A stretch of DNA of 64,000 nt. Source: Candidatus Zixiibacteriota bacterium. GTDB taxonomy: Bacteria > Zixibacteria > MSB-5A5 > JAABVY01. The notes below the pieces were generated by a model. It worked only from the letters and a program-made list of their open reading frames with translations, was not told where the DNA came from and made no database searches. Shown piece after piece: positions 8,708-18,364 of the stretch (positions are counted from its first letter, which is position 1; the number at the start of each line of letters is the position of its first letter). The translations under genes and the position numbers were made by a program. The DNA lies in the NCBI GenBank assembly GCA_011056555.1, contig DSEQ01000033.1, positions 1 through 64,000 of the forward strand, read 5' to 3'.

Positions 8708-10663
8708 TTAATTATCTTTTGAAAGTAGTTCCTTTTCATCCCAGAGCTTCTTGGCACGCGAGACCATCGCTGTAAATTCAATAATATCATCATCATCTTT
8801 ATTCTCGAACGACAGCTCCTGCGCCAGCTTCAGGACCTCGCCCAGATCGCCATCCCTGGCCCAGTATGATTCGCGCAGTATCTCGGCAAATTCCGCAACA
8901 CATGCAGCCAGCCTGAAAGATGATGAGGTGTCTGCGAAATCGGACTTAATCTGCTTTATCTCGAGCGGGAAGCTCGATTCACTCACTTCATCATCAGCAT
9001 CCGGATTCTTGTAGCGCACAAAAAGCGTGGCAAATTTACCGGAGGCGCCCTCACGGAACTTGATCTCATACAGCGCAGTTACATCATGACCCGAGCCGAT
9101 TTCACCGCCGTCCTCTTTATCGTCGCGAAACTTGTCGTCATCGACATCGCGGTTTTCATATCCCAGCAGCCTGTAACTGCGGACCTTCTCGGGATCGAAA
9201 TCGATCTGAATCTTCACATCCTTGGCGATTACCTGAAGGGTTCCGGTCAGGTTCTGGATGAAAATCCGCTTGGCCTGCTCGAGGTTATCGACATAGGCAA
9301 AATGACCATTACCCTTGTTGCCAAGCTGTTCCATCAGGATGTCGTTGTAGTTGGCCATGCCGAAACCGATAGTTGTCAGCGTGATACCCTTTTCGACATA
9401 TTCCTTGATCTCTTTCAGGATGGCGTCCGGACCGGTTCTTCCAACATTGGCCACACCATCAGAGCAGAGGATTATCCTGTTTATTGAGCCTTCCTTGAAA
9501 TTCTCCGAAGCCATTTTGTAGCCGATCTTGATTCCTTCCTCGGCATTGGTAGCTCCGCCCGTCTGCAGACGGTCAATGGCAAACAGGATATCATCTTTAT
9601 CTTTGATCGAGGTGTGGTCGAGATATTTTTCGCCGCGGCTGCCGTAAATCGCAATACCTACCAGGTCATCCTCGCGAAGCTGATCGACCAGGAGCCGGAG
9701 GGCTTTTTTGACAAGACCGAGACGGCTGTCGATACCCATCGAGCCGGAAACATCGATAACAAATGTCAGTACAGCCGGTTTGCGGTCGACCGGATTGATC
9801 TGCTGCCCCTTGATTCCGATGCGCAGCATGGATGCATTCTGGCCGAATTTTGAGGGTGCGCCCTCAATATAAACCTTGAATTTGTCTCTTTCAGGCGCGG
9901 GGTAATCATAATTGAAGAAGTTTATGAATTCCTCGGTCCGGACAGCATCCGCAGGCGGCAGATTTCCGCGTTCGATGTATCCCCGCGCAACCGAATAGGA
10001 AGCATCATCGACATCGATGGCGAAAGTCGAAAAGTGGTCATCCTCGGTGTCGACAAACGGATTAACGCCATAATGCTTGAAGAATGTGCCCGAATACGGT
10101 TCGCCATTGGGCGGGGTGGTTCCGCCATGCGGCAGCCACTGACCGGAACTGGGAGCATTCTGGGAAAGGCTGAATTCTGTAGGCATGGGCATTGCCATAA
10201 TTCCGGGTGCGGATTTCTTGACTTCACGTTCATACATTATGTTGTCAGCAGCACCTAATTCTACTCCTTCTATTTCGACCTTCTGCAATTCTGAGGCGAA
10301 AACCGATTCCATTTTCTCATTATCGTTTGAGCTTTTTGTTAAGGCGTAATCGACCGTTGTGGTCGCATAGCTGAAAACCTGAACCCGGACGATATTGACC
10401 CTGAGATACCCGTGTGCCCGGATGGTCATGAGATACGACCCTTCTGGAACATTAGCGATAAAATAGCTGCCGTCAGAGCCGGTGGTAGCCTTGAATTCGG
10501 TGCCGGGTAATTCGACGACCGCATGTGCGATCGGCTTGCCGCTTTCTTTGTCCGTAATCGTTCCCTTGATCCCGGGCTGAAGCTTTTCTCCGTTGAGTGT
10601 GGTCAGAAGCCCGAGGACCAGGAAGATGATCATTACGGGTAAGAGAATCCTGCTGAAAGACAT
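8708..10663 (-). CDS. YfbK-like von Willebrand factor A domain protein with carboxypeptidase-regulatory-like N-terminus
   Basis: A 651-residue exported protein with AAGGAGG six bases before the ATG. A signal sequence or anchor (residues about 5-24) leads into a carboxypeptidase-D regulatory-like beta-sandwich (IKGTITDKESGKPIAHAVVE... GSDGSYFIANVPEGSY, about 32-105). Then come the YfbK-type N-terminal domain (DTEDDHFSTFAIDVDDASYS, about 205-270) and a VWA domain with an intact MIDAS motif (FVIDVSGSMG, near 300), followed by the DUF3520-type C-terminus. The family is envelope-associated, with metal-dependent adhesion as the presumed activity; no substrate can be named. The fusion of the regulatory-like domain to YfbK is the notable feature. 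It ends in a clear terminator. Confidence 0.85.
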   Translation of the reverse strand: MSFSRILLPVMIIFLVLGLLTTLNGEKLQPGIKGTITDKESGKPIAHAVVELPGTEFKATTGSDGSYFIANVPEGSYLMTIRAHGYLRVNIVRVQVFSYATTTVDYALTKSSNDNEKMESVFASELQKVEIEGVELGAADNIMYEREVKKSAPGIMAMPMPTEFSLSQNAPSSGQWLPHGGTTPPNGEPYSGTFFKHYGVNPFVDTEDDHFSTFAIDVDDASYSVARGYIERGNLPPADAVRTEEFINFFNYDYPAPERDKFKVYIEGAPSKFGQNASMLRIGIKGQQINPVDRKPAVLTFVIDVSGSMGIDSRLGLVKKALRLLVDQLREDDLVGIAIYGSRGEKYLDHTSIKDKDDILFAIDRLQTGGATNAEEGIKIGYKMASENFKEGSINRIILCSDGVANVGRTGPDAILKEIKEYVEKGITLTTIGFGMANYNDILMEQLGNKGNGHFAYVDNLEQAKRIFIQNLTGTLQVIAKDVKIQIDFDPEKVRSYRLLGYENRDVDDDKFRDDKEDGGEIGSGHDVTALYEIKFREGASGKFATLFVRYKNPDADDEVSESSFPLEIKQIKSDFADTSSSFRLAACVAEFAEILRESYWARDGDLGEVLKLAQELSFENKDDDDIIEFTAMVSRAKKLWDEKELLSKDN

Positions 10664-10852
10664 AACTGCCTCCTTAATTTGATTTATGGGCTGTCTTTAA
10701 ATCTTCTGTGATCTCTACAATGATGACGCCTCAATATTCCCGACGTTTAATAAAATTAACCAGGATCGTTAATGGGATTTTTATTCATTGACTTAAATTA
10801 CTTAAATTGAGATATTTAGTAGATTTCGATCGGCCTGAGGAGGATCAGGGGT

Positions 10853-11494
10853 TTGATAGATATAAAATTCAGACATCTGTTTTATGTTCCAAATCTGCTT
10901 TCCATTCTGAGATTCTTCTTTCTAATACCTATTTATCATTACCTGTCAAAAACCGGGACATATGCTGACATAATGGTACTTCTGTGTATTGCCGTGGCGG
11001 CCCTGACCGACATCTTCGACGGCTATTTCGCGCGGATGCTGAATCAGAAAACAGACTTGGGGAAAATTCTCGACCCCCTGTCAGATAAGATAGTTATAGT
11101 GGTCGGGATGCTGGGGCTTGTAATCCACCGCGGATTTCCACTGGCCCTGGTAATCTTTCTGGGCTACCGCGACCTCATGATTTTGATCGGGGGCTTGATG
11201 ATTGCAAAAAGATCGAGTGAGATAATTGAATCCAATGTCTGGGGCAAGGCGAATACATTTATGGCGGCTACCACAGCATTTGTTTTTGTGCTCTCGGATG
11301 GATGGTGGGGTACATATATCCTTATGGTCATTACATATCTATCGATACTTTTCTCGGGCACAGCCTATATGTTCAGGGGCTTTGAAAAGCTTCAGGTTGA
11401 CACAGGTATGCGGTTTTTATGGGGCATCATGTTTTTGATTCCGGTATTTCTAATATTCTATTTCACCCCGGGACATCTTCTCGGCATGAGTTGA
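10853..11494 (+). CDS. CDP-alcohol phosphatidyltransferase (PgsA-like)
   Basis: A 213-residue polytopic membrane enzyme that joins a CDP-linked lipid to an alcohol, probably glycerol-3-phosphate for phosphatidylglycerol synthesis. The family signature D-G-x2-A-R-x8-G-x3-D-x3-D is complete: DGYFARMLNQKTDLGKILDPLSD at about residues 58-80. There are about six hydrophobic segments. Translation appears to start at a TTG (10853), supported by GAGGAGG nine bases upstream. It converges on the gamma-glutamyltranspeptidase gene with only 3 bp between stops. Phosphatidylglycerophosphate synthase is the best guess, but the sequence motif alone does not fix the acceptor alcohol. Confidence 0.83.
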   Translation: MIDIKFRHLFYVPNLLSILRFFFLIPIYHYLSKTGTYADIMVLLCIAVAALTDIFDGYFARMLNQKTDLGKILDPLSDKIVIVVGMLGLVIHRGFPLALVIFLGYRDLMILIGGLMIAKRSSEIIESNVWGKANTFMAATTAFVFVLSDGWWGTYILMVITYLSILFSGTAYMFRGFEKLQVDTGMRFLWGIMFLIPVFLIFYFTPGHLLGMS

Positions 11495-11497
11495 GAA

Positions 11498-13192
11498 CTA
11501 ATATACGGTAGCCGCCTTACCCCGGCGCCTTCTATCTGATTCGGCCTCCCAGCGTTTTTCAGGACTTTTCCTTGCCACCACATTCAGATTTCCATAAGCT
11601 GAGATCTCCTTCAATGTATATCCCATCTCCTCCAGTTTTGAGGCTTCACTTTTTTCGAGGGCGCCGATTTCGTAATAAAGGATATCGGGCAGATGCTGAT
11701 GATGATATTTGGGCTGGTTGACAGCATGGGCAAGGGACATATCGAATTGAAAGTAGCGCAGGATCGACAGCGCAACGGTGGTGATTATTTTCGATCCGCC
11801 CGGTGAGCCCGTTACCATCAGGAGTGAATCTCCTCTAAAGACCAGGGTGGGGCTCATGGATGAGAGGGGGCGCTTCTGGGGCTCGATTTTATTGGCCTCT
11901 CCGCCCACCAGGCCGTACAGATTGGGCTCCCCCGGCTTGGCCACAAAATCATCCATCTCGTTATTGAGGAAAAATCCTAGGCTGTCGACTATAACCTTGG
12001 CCCCGAATGAGGCGTTGATCGTGTATGTAATTCCCACCGCGTTACCGTATTGATCGACAATTGAGAAATGTGTTGTTGATTCCGATTCTCGCCAGGCATG
12101 TCCGGCATCGATCATGTTCGAGGGAGTAGCTTGAGTGGGATCAAAATCTGCAATCCGGTTCCTTGCATATCCTTGCGAAATTAGTTCCTGAACGGGAATG
12201 TCAACGAAATCGATGTCTCCCAGATATTCGGCCCGATCCGCATAAGCCCTTTTGCAGGCTGCGGTAAAGAGATGTACGAACAGCGGATTATAGGGGTCGC
12301 CTGAGGACAGGTCGAAATCCTCCATCATATTGAAAATCTGGGCCAGCAGAATTCCTCCTGATGAGGGCGGACCCATAGAGAATACTCTCAGATTATGAAA
12401 GTCGAATACAATCGGCGCGCGCCAGACCGGCATGTATTCCCGCAGATCGGTCTGGGTGATAATTCCGCCTGCCTCCAGTGACGAAGCCTCAAATAGCGCC
12501 GCGGTCCTGCCGCCGTAAAAACCGGAGCGTCCGTATTTTCTTATTCTTTTCAATGTTTCAGCCAAGTCGGTTTGCACCAGTCTCTCGCCTTTTCTGAGAG
12601 GCTCGCCATTTTTGAAGAAGATCGCTCTGGTTGTTTCAAATTGGGCCAGCTGATCTCTGGAAGCTTCCAGTTCCTGTTCCAGGATTTCATATACGGCAAA
12701 TCCGCTGTCGGCCAGCTTAATGGCGGGATCAATCAGGTCCTCCAGCGGAAGCGTGCCGAAGCGTCTATACATTTCAAGCAGTCCGGCCACCGTACCGGGC
12801 ACCGCCACCGCCATGTGTCCCAGCAAACTGGCATTCTCAATTATATTTCCGGCGGTATCCAGGTACATATCCTGTTTGGCGAATATAGGCGCTTTTTCGC
12901 GGAAATCGAGCGTGGTGACATAAGAACTGTCGTTGATATATATAATCGCAAATCCGCCCCCGCCGATATTGCCCGCCTGCGGATAAACAACTGCCAGGGT
13001 GAATCCTACCGCTACCGCACAATCGATGGCATTTCCGCCGCGCGCCAGAATATCCATACCTGTCTCGGTTGCCAGGGGATGCACTGTGGCAATAGCCCCT
13101 TTGAAGTAGCGGAGATTCTGTCTCTCTCCACAGGAAATCAGGAAAAGGATTGCGATTGATAAAATGGCCAAAACTATTTTCTTGAAAGACAT
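11498..13192 (-). CDS. ggt: Gamma-glutamyltranspeptidase, lipoprotein
   Basis: About 564 residues, the usual length of bacterial Ggt, an Ntn hydrolase that cleaves glutathione and other gamma-glutamyl compounds. The ATG at 13192 has GAGG eight bases upstream; the in-frame ATG at 13210 lacks a site. The N-terminus is a lipoprotein signal (LFLISC, Cys near 21), so the enzyme should be tethered in the periplasm. Motifs: ARGGNAIDCAVA, NIGGGGF, the autoprocessing/catalytic Thr in STTHFSIVD (about residue 373) and TGSPGGS near the C-terminus. Normally the proenzyme is cut before the catalytic Thr into large and small subunits. The gene follows a glycosyltransferase-like gene with which it nearly overlaps, suggesting cotranscription. 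Confidence 0.88.
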   Translation of the reverse strand: MSFKKIVLAILSIAILFLISCGERQNLRYFKGAIATVHPLATETGMDILARGGNAIDCAVAVGFTLAVVYPQAGNIGGGGFAIIYINDSSYVTTLDFREKAPIFAKQDMYLDTAGNIIENASLLGHMAVAVPGTVAGLLEMYRRFGTLPLEDLIDPAIKLADSGFAVYEILEQELEASRDQLAQFETTRAIFFKNGEPLRKGERLVQTDLAETLKRIRKYGRSGFYGGRTAALFEASSLEAGGIITQTDLREYMPVWRAPIVFDFHNLRVFSMGPPSSGGILLAQIFNMMEDFDLSSGDPYNPLFVHLFTAACKRAYADRAEYLGDIDFVDIPVQELISQGYARNRIADFDPTQATPSNMIDAGHAWRESESTTHFSIVDQYGNAVGITYTINASFGAKVIVDSLGFFLNNEMDDFVAKPGEPNLYGLVGGEANKIEPQKRPLSSMSPTLVFRGDSLLMVTGSPGGSKIITTVALSILRYFQFDMSLAHAVNQPKYHHQHLPDILYYEIGALEKSEASKLEEMGYTLKEISAYGNLNVVARKSPEKRWEAESDRRRRGKAATVY

Positions 13193-13209
13193 GATTTTCC
13201 TCACCTGCA

Positions 13210-14388
13210 TTAATCGATGGCTCTTATAATGATATCAGCGGCCTGATAGCATCCGCCAGGATCATATTCTGCGTCCGTTTTTTTTAAAATATCATCTTTT
13301 TCCCTCCAGGCAACTATGAATTTATCCAAGGCCTCGGTAATGTGCCCCTCCTGATAAGGAAAGACCGTGGCGTGCTGGCAGGCATATTCATAATTCATCG
13401 GAGCGAAATTACCAATATTTGGTTTCAGGAATATAGTCGGAAGTTGAAGCGCGAGCGTCCAGTTTGTGCGCTCATGGGCCGCCATTACCGCCAGGTCGAT
13501 ATCGGGCAGCAGATCGATTTCCTGCAGCGTAAGTTCCTGTCTGTCTTTATGGTGCTGCAGAAGCACGCGGCTTTCGCCTTTTTCGAACGACTCTGCGTTT
13601 GTGGTTGGCCCATACTGCGAGAGGGCGGACTTGAAACGCTCAAACTGCCGCTTCTCACTGCCGCATGAAATTACTATATTCCCCAGATTTTTTTTCAGTA
13701 TATGTTCAGCGCCTTCGATGATTTGCCAGACATGTGACTTTGGATACGCGCCCGAATTATAAAAGCCGATAGTTGCTGTTTCCCCTGCTTCCAGCCGGTC
13801 CAATCTTTCCGCCTTTATAAGATCAGTTTTGGATGCCAGCTCCGGTTCCAGCATGAGGCCCGTGACAACGATATTATCTCCAGGAATTCCCCCGGAAATA
13901 AAAGCATCCGCTGTTTCCTGAAGCGGAACAAAGATTTTTTCTGATCGGGAGAAATCGAATTCAAGGGGAGAGGCAATTTCACCGTGGATATAATATACCC
14001 GGCATGCCTGCCCGAGAATGTGAGCCAGTATCGGATGCGCAACCAGGACGACACCTTCGTAGCCCTCAAAATATTTATGCAGGGATTTACCGAGGACCCT
14101 GATAGCCTTATTCTTCCTGCTCCCGTTTGACCTGGGGCCCCGCGCTTTGTTATATAAAGAAGAGACCAGTCCGCCCTGCGCTCCCGAACGATAGATACGC
14201 CGGATGGTTTTCCATCCGAAGAGCGACATCCCCCTGGAAATTTCGAAAACTGAGGTAATCTTTATATATTTCGGGAGCTTATCGAGACGATGTTCGACTG
14301 CCCTTAAGGTGGAATCGAGATAGTTGGGATGCCCCCGCCCTATATCGGTATAAACAGCCACCAACCTTTTATCTTTGGGTTGTTTCAT
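13210..14388 (-). CDS. Putative GT-B glycosyltransferase (MGDG synthase / GT28-like)
   Basis: A 392-residue soluble protein without a signal peptide. The N-terminal DIGRGHPNYLDS motif at about 15-26 resembles the glycine-rich, nucleotide-sugar-transferase start of MGDG synthase and MurG-like GT28 enzymes. Further on, VAHPILAHIL, VYYIHGEI, VTGLMLEPEL, IGFYNSGAYPKSHVW and an AAHERTNWTLALQLPTIFLKPN block match the layout of a GT-B fold with a donor-binding C-terminal half. Assignment is by motif pattern only; donor and acceptor are unknown. It is the first gene of a two-gene unit with ggt. Its stop codon overlaps an in-frame upstream ATG of ggt (TAATG), and the better ggt start lies 18 bp farther on. 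Confidence 0.5.
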   Translation of the reverse strand: MKQPKDKRLVAVYTDIGRGHPNYLDSTLRAVEHRLDKLPKYIKITSVFEISRGMSLFGWKTIRRIYRSGAQGGLVSSLYNKARGPRSNGSRKNKAIRVLGKSLHKYFEGYEGVVLVAHPILAHILGQACRVYYIHGEIASPLEFDFSRSEKIFVPLQETADAFISGGIPGDNIVVTGLMLEPELASKTDLIKAERLDRLEAGETATIGFYNSGAYPKSHVWQIIEGAEHILKKNLGNIVISCGSEKRQFERFKSALSQYGPTTNAESFEKGESRVLLQHHKDRQELTLQEIDLLPDIDLAVMAAHERTNWTLALQLPTIFLKPNIGNFAPMNYEYACQHATVFPYQEGHITEALDKFIVAWREKDDILKKTDAEYDPGGCYQAADIIIRAID

Positions 14389-14469
14389 AGACTTTCAAGA
14401 TAATAAAGAATGCCGATGAATGCGAATAAAAACGGAGCGTAATTATTTGTGCATCTGATCAGGATATGC

Positions 14470-16188
14470 TCAGACGCGAATCTGGGCGAAATTCTGCCGG
14501 TCGGCTTTTTCCCCGGCCTTCGGATCGGAGATAACCGGCAGGGTGATCATGAATCTGGTCCCGTGCGGTTCGACCTTTTCGACTTTGATCTTGCCGCCAT
14601 GATTATTGACAACTTTGGAACAGACAATCAGACCGAAACCGTGCCCGCCCGGCTTGGTGGTAAAACGAGAAGTGAACGCTTTTTCGGCCAGCTCGGGAGG
14701 AAAACCGGGGCCGTTATCGGATAATTCTATCACCGCCTCGCGGTTCTCTTTATCAAATCTGGTGATGACTCTGATTATGCCTTCATTCTGTTCATGCAGC
14801 GCCTGGGAGGCATTATTAAGTATATTATAAAATAATTGAGATAGCTGGCTGCTGTCGGCCATCATATTAGGAAGTGAATTATCGAGTTTTTTTGCAATAT
14901 CGATATTGCGGAAGCGCTTCTGGGGGGAAAGGAAGGCCGCAATATCCTCCAGAAGGGCGTTCAGGTTGACCATTTTCTTCTCGGTTCTCAGGTTGGCGGC
15001 GTCGGCCAGTCCGGTGGTAAACTTGGTCATCTGATCCAGGCTCATATTAATGCTGTCGATGTACTTGGCCACTTCGGAGAGGTTTTTAATCTTGGCCCTG
15101 TAAGTCATCATCTCAAAATTGCTGCGTACGATATTAAGGAAGTTGTTGAGCTCATGCCCGATCTCGGCCGACATCACACCCTTGGCGGCGACCTTTTCCA
15201 GATTGACAATGTCGTCATGGAGCTTCTCGAGCTCGGAGAGCGCCGTCTTGGATTCCTCGTATAAGGCGATATTTTCGGCCGCAAGCGAGATCAGCGAAAG
15301 CACGATGGAGAGCAGTTTCAGGTCGCGCTCGTTTAATGTGTCCTCGCCGTTTTCCTGCAATAACAGGACGATATAGAATTTTTTCTGACTTTTGACGGCA
15401 ATCGTAATGGTCTGATAGGATTCCTTGAAAAATTCTGAAAGCTTCTCGACTTCAGCGGACTGCCTTATGATTTTTGCGAAAAAGGGATTTTCCTTTACTC
15501 CCTTATTTCGGGCGGGTGAGCTGACATTGAAGCATTCTTCTGCCGCTTCCGCATTGAGCAATTGTGAGATTACTTCGAAATCACCGTCCTTAACATTGCT
15601 GGTAGCGGCCACCTCGAGCTTTTCTGAACGTTCGTCCCAGGCCGCAATCAGGCCGATTTCCAGATTGCAGTTTAAGAGCGCCAGACCCAGCGATAGTTTA
15701 AGCAGGCTGTCCCGGTCACCGACATTATAGAGAACCTCCATCAAATCTGAAAGGCGGTTGAGGTCATGGCCCCCGGAGCTTTCTTCAAGTTTGGCCTTTT
15801 TCGCTACCGCTTTGGCGATACCCTTGCGAAGTTCGGAGAGCTCGAAGGGTTTCATAATATAGTCGTAGGCCCCCGCTTTGATGGCCTCTTTGGCTGTGTC
15901 CAGGCTGGCGTATCCGGTCATGAAGATGGTGCCGATATCGGGGGAGATCTTCTGCGCCTCCTTGGCCAGGGTCATTCCATCTATGTGGGGCATTTTTATA
16001 TCGGTCAGCAGAAAATCGTATTTTTCAGATTTGATTTTTTCCAGGGCTTCACGGGGGTCCTGGGTAGTTTCTATCTTATAGCCCTCGCTCTTGAGGACAT
16101 CAGATGCGATGTTCAGTATTATCTGCTCGTCATCGACAATCAGGATTCTGGATGATTGAGCAAATTTTTCATCTACTTTGTTGGGCAT
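14470..16188 (-). CDS. Hybrid receiver-GAF-like-histidine kinase
   Basis: A 572-residue soluble signalling protein. Residues about 13-125 are a receiver domain (acid pair Asp19-Asp20, phosphoacceptor Asp63 in LLTDIKMP, Lys113 in IMKPFE). A central region of about 140-310 has the size and hydrophobic pattern of a GAF-type sensor, then a coiled coil and a HisKA segment with His345 in SAEIGHELNN, and a HATPase_c domain (NNASQAL, DNGPGFP, GGHGFGL). Having the receiver at the N-terminus fits a protein controlled by an upstream kinase. It overlaps the upstream receiver gene by 16 bp and is last in the leftward signalling operon. No transmembrane segment is present. Confidence 0.88.
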   Translation of the reverse strand: MPNKVDEKFAQSSRILIVDDEQIILNIASDVLKSEGYKIETTQDPREALEKIKSEKYDFLLTDIKMPHIDGMTLAKEAQKISPDIGTIFMTGYASLDTAKEAIKAGAYDYIMKPFELSELRKGIAKAVAKKAKLEESSGGHDLNRLSDLMEVLYNVGDRDSLLKLSLGLALLNCNLEIGLIAAWDERSEKLEVAATSNVKDGDFEVISQLLNAEAAEECFNVSSPARNKGVKENPFFAKIIRQSAEVEKLSEFFKESYQTITIAVKSQKKFYIVLLLQENGEDTLNERDLKLLSIVLSLISLAAENIALYEESKTALSELEKLHDDIVNLEKVAAKGVMSAEIGHELNNFLNIVRSNFEMMTYRAKIKNLSEVAKYIDSINMSLDQMTKFTTGLADAANLRTEKKMVNLNALLEDIAAFLSPQKRFRNIDIAKKLDNSLPNMMADSSQLSQLFYNILNNASQALHEQNEGIIRVITRFDKENREAVIELSDNGPGFPPELAEKAFTSRFTTKPGGHGFGLIVCSKVVNNHGGKIKVEKVEPHGTRFMITLPVISDPKAGEKADRQNFAQIRV

Positions 16189-16562
16189 TTGGATTTTTTT
16201 AGTTGTTCAGCCTGTTTCAGGGTCTTCCTTAACTCATCCAGCTCAAACGGTTTGGCCAGGCAGCATATCGCACCCATTTCGTTGGTCTTTTCGGCCAGCT
16301 TGTCGGGAAAGCTGTCGGTCATGATGAAGTCCAGGCTCGGATCGATTTCGCGGGCGGCAATATATGTATCGAAGCCGTTCTTTCTGGGCATGTGAATATC
16401 ACAAAAAACCAGATCGAATTTTGAGGCCCGGATCTTCTCCAGCGCCTCAACGCCGTCTATCGCCTCTTCAATCTCGTATCCCTCGGATTCAAGCACATCA
16501 CAGAGAAGTCTGCGAATTACGGGGGTGTCGTCTACTACCAGTATCTTCTTAATTCCAGACAT
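16173..16562 (-). CDS. Single-domain response regulator (CheY-like)
   Basis: A 129-residue stand-alone receiver domain. Conserved residues are Asp11-Asp12, the phosphoacceptor Asp55 in VFCDIHMP and Lys104 in CLAKPFE. The switch position after beta-4 reads MTDSF rather than the usual MT(G/A), and the C-terminus is Lys-rich. It probably relays phosphate between the membrane kinase encoded upstream and the hybrid kinase downstream, whose start lies inside this gene. No output domain, so it acts by protein interaction. Confidence 0.88.
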   Translation of the reverse strand: MSGIKKILVVDDTPVIRRLLCDVLESEGYEIEEAIDGVEALEKIRASKFDLVFCDIHMPRKNGFDTYIAAREIDPSLDFIMTDSFPDKLAEKTNEMGAICCLAKPFELDELRKTLKQAEQLKKSKCPTK

Positions 16563-16676
16563 AATTTTACTGCATTAAAATTCTTAACGATGATAGCCAG
16601 TAATCTCTAAACTTCTTATCGGCAAGTTAGGGGAATTATTTTGCGGCAGTTTAATAAATTTTAGGGCCGGGGAAAT

Positions 16677-18364
16677 TTATTTTTGCTGAGGGGCAGGCTC
16701 TTCCCGGCTTGCTGAAGTTTTTCTGTTATCGCTTACGATATTTTCCAGAGGCAGGACCAGGGTGAAAGTAGTGCCCTCACCCAGCTTGCTCTTCACCAGG
16801 ATATCCCCCTGGTGTTCCTTAATGATACCATAAGATATGGACAAACCCAGCCCGGTACCTTTGCCTACATCCTTGGTTGTATAGAAAGGCTCGAAGATTT
16901 TGTTCAGGATCTCCGGGGGAATTCCGGTGCCTGTATCGGTGAATTCAACCTCAACACAGCCTTGGAATTCGCCAATTGGAGGAGAGAAGCGCGTCTCGAT
17001 CTTCAGGCTTCCGCCCTCGGGCATGGCCTGTTGAGCATTCAGCATCATATTTGTAAATACCTGCTGTAACTGGCTGGTATTGCCGTAATAGGAGGGCAGA
17101 CTCTGATCCAGATTCTTCTCCAGCGAGATATTCTTCATATCCAGCTGATGCTGCACGAATGTCAGAGTCTCTTCCAGGGCCTGATTCAGATTGAAATATT
17201 CGAATTCGGTTTTGGCCGATGTGCGCGAGAATTTCAGCAGATTTTTGATAATGGTTTTGCAGCGCCGGGCCTGCTGTTCGATATCCTCCAGGAAACGACA
17301 CTGCATATCTATATCGTTATCCTCCAGGTCGGCGGCCTTTTTTGAAGACAGTTTTTCCAGAGCATACTGGCTGTAACCCAGGATACCGCCCATGGGATTG
17401 TTTAATTCGTGGGCAACTCCCGCCGCCAGTTCACCGATTGCGGCCATCTTCTCCGACTGAATGAGCTGTTTCTGGGCCGCTTCCAGCTCGGAGGTTCTCT
17501 CGGCTATCTTCTGCTCTAGTGTGCGGTTGTACATCTCAACCTCTTCCCGGTAGTTCCGCAGAGAGTCGGTCATCTTGTTAAATGATGTCGCCAGCCTGCC
17601 CAGCTCATCATTCGATTTGACCGGCACATCATGAGAAAGATCGCCCGCGGCAATACGCTCTGTAACGTCCACCAGGTTCTCGACCGGCTTGATAATAAAG
17701 TTTACCAGCGTAATCGTCACCACGATCGCGGCGAATACTACCAGCGATGTGAGGAAAATGGTCATCCAGACCATGCGGGCTATGTCTTTTTTGACTTTTT
17801 CCAGGGAAATGCCCAGCCGGGCCAGGCCGATCGCCTCTGCCTGTATATCCGGATCCGATAGAGAAGGCATAACCACTCCCAGTTCTTCCCTGGATATCCC
17901 GCCCTCCACAGAATATTTGAAAACAGGATAGACAAATTCTATCAATTCCAGATCACGGTGGGGTATCTTTTTCTGCTCTGTAAGCACGGTCTTGCTCAGC
18001 ATTTTATTCTTAACATCTTCATCGAGGAAACTTTTGAGCGGGAATTCTGGTCCGAGCATAGATACCTGGCAATGATTTTTCCTCCGGGATTCTGGATGGC
18101 CACAAACAGGAAATCTCTTTCCACCGAAAGTGTTTTCATCAGATCGGTCAGGATGTAATCGGATTCGATCATCACCCCGTATTCCGAATTATTGGCCAGC
18201 ATTTTGACCAGGGAGGCGCCTCGTTTTTCCAGCTCGGCGGTGATATTCTGTTTTTGGCTCTTAATCAAAAAGCCGACCAGAATGGCGGATGTTATTATGA
18301 TCAGGGCTGAGATTGCCGCCACGGCCTGGAACCGGAGAGATGCTATACTGAACCATCGTCTCAT
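16677..18364 (-). pseudogene. HAMP sensor histidine kinase with a frameshift in the sensor domain
   Basis: Two overlapping frames together make one kinase. The first (18364-17996) encodes an N-terminal membrane segment (about residues 10-34) and the start of a periplasmic sensor ending ...GGKIIARYL; the second (18059-16677) continues from LGPEFPLKSFLDED, then a second membrane segment, HAMP, a coiled coil, HisKA with His in GVAHELNNPMGG, and HATPase_c (DTGTGIP, KGTGLGLS). The joined span of 1688 bp is not a multiple of three: about one base is missing near 18050-18065. Either the gene is broken or the base was lost in sequencing. The start overlaps the upstream binding-protein gene by ATGA, so the two are translationally coupled. 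The kinase core is intact. Confidence 0.8.

Noticed and set aside
8257-8775. Two rightward open frames over the hairpin cluster and the 3' end of the VWA gene
   Set aside because: Low-complexity Cys/Pro/Trp-rich translations that cross the palindromes and a terminator; no ribosome-binding site or family pattern.
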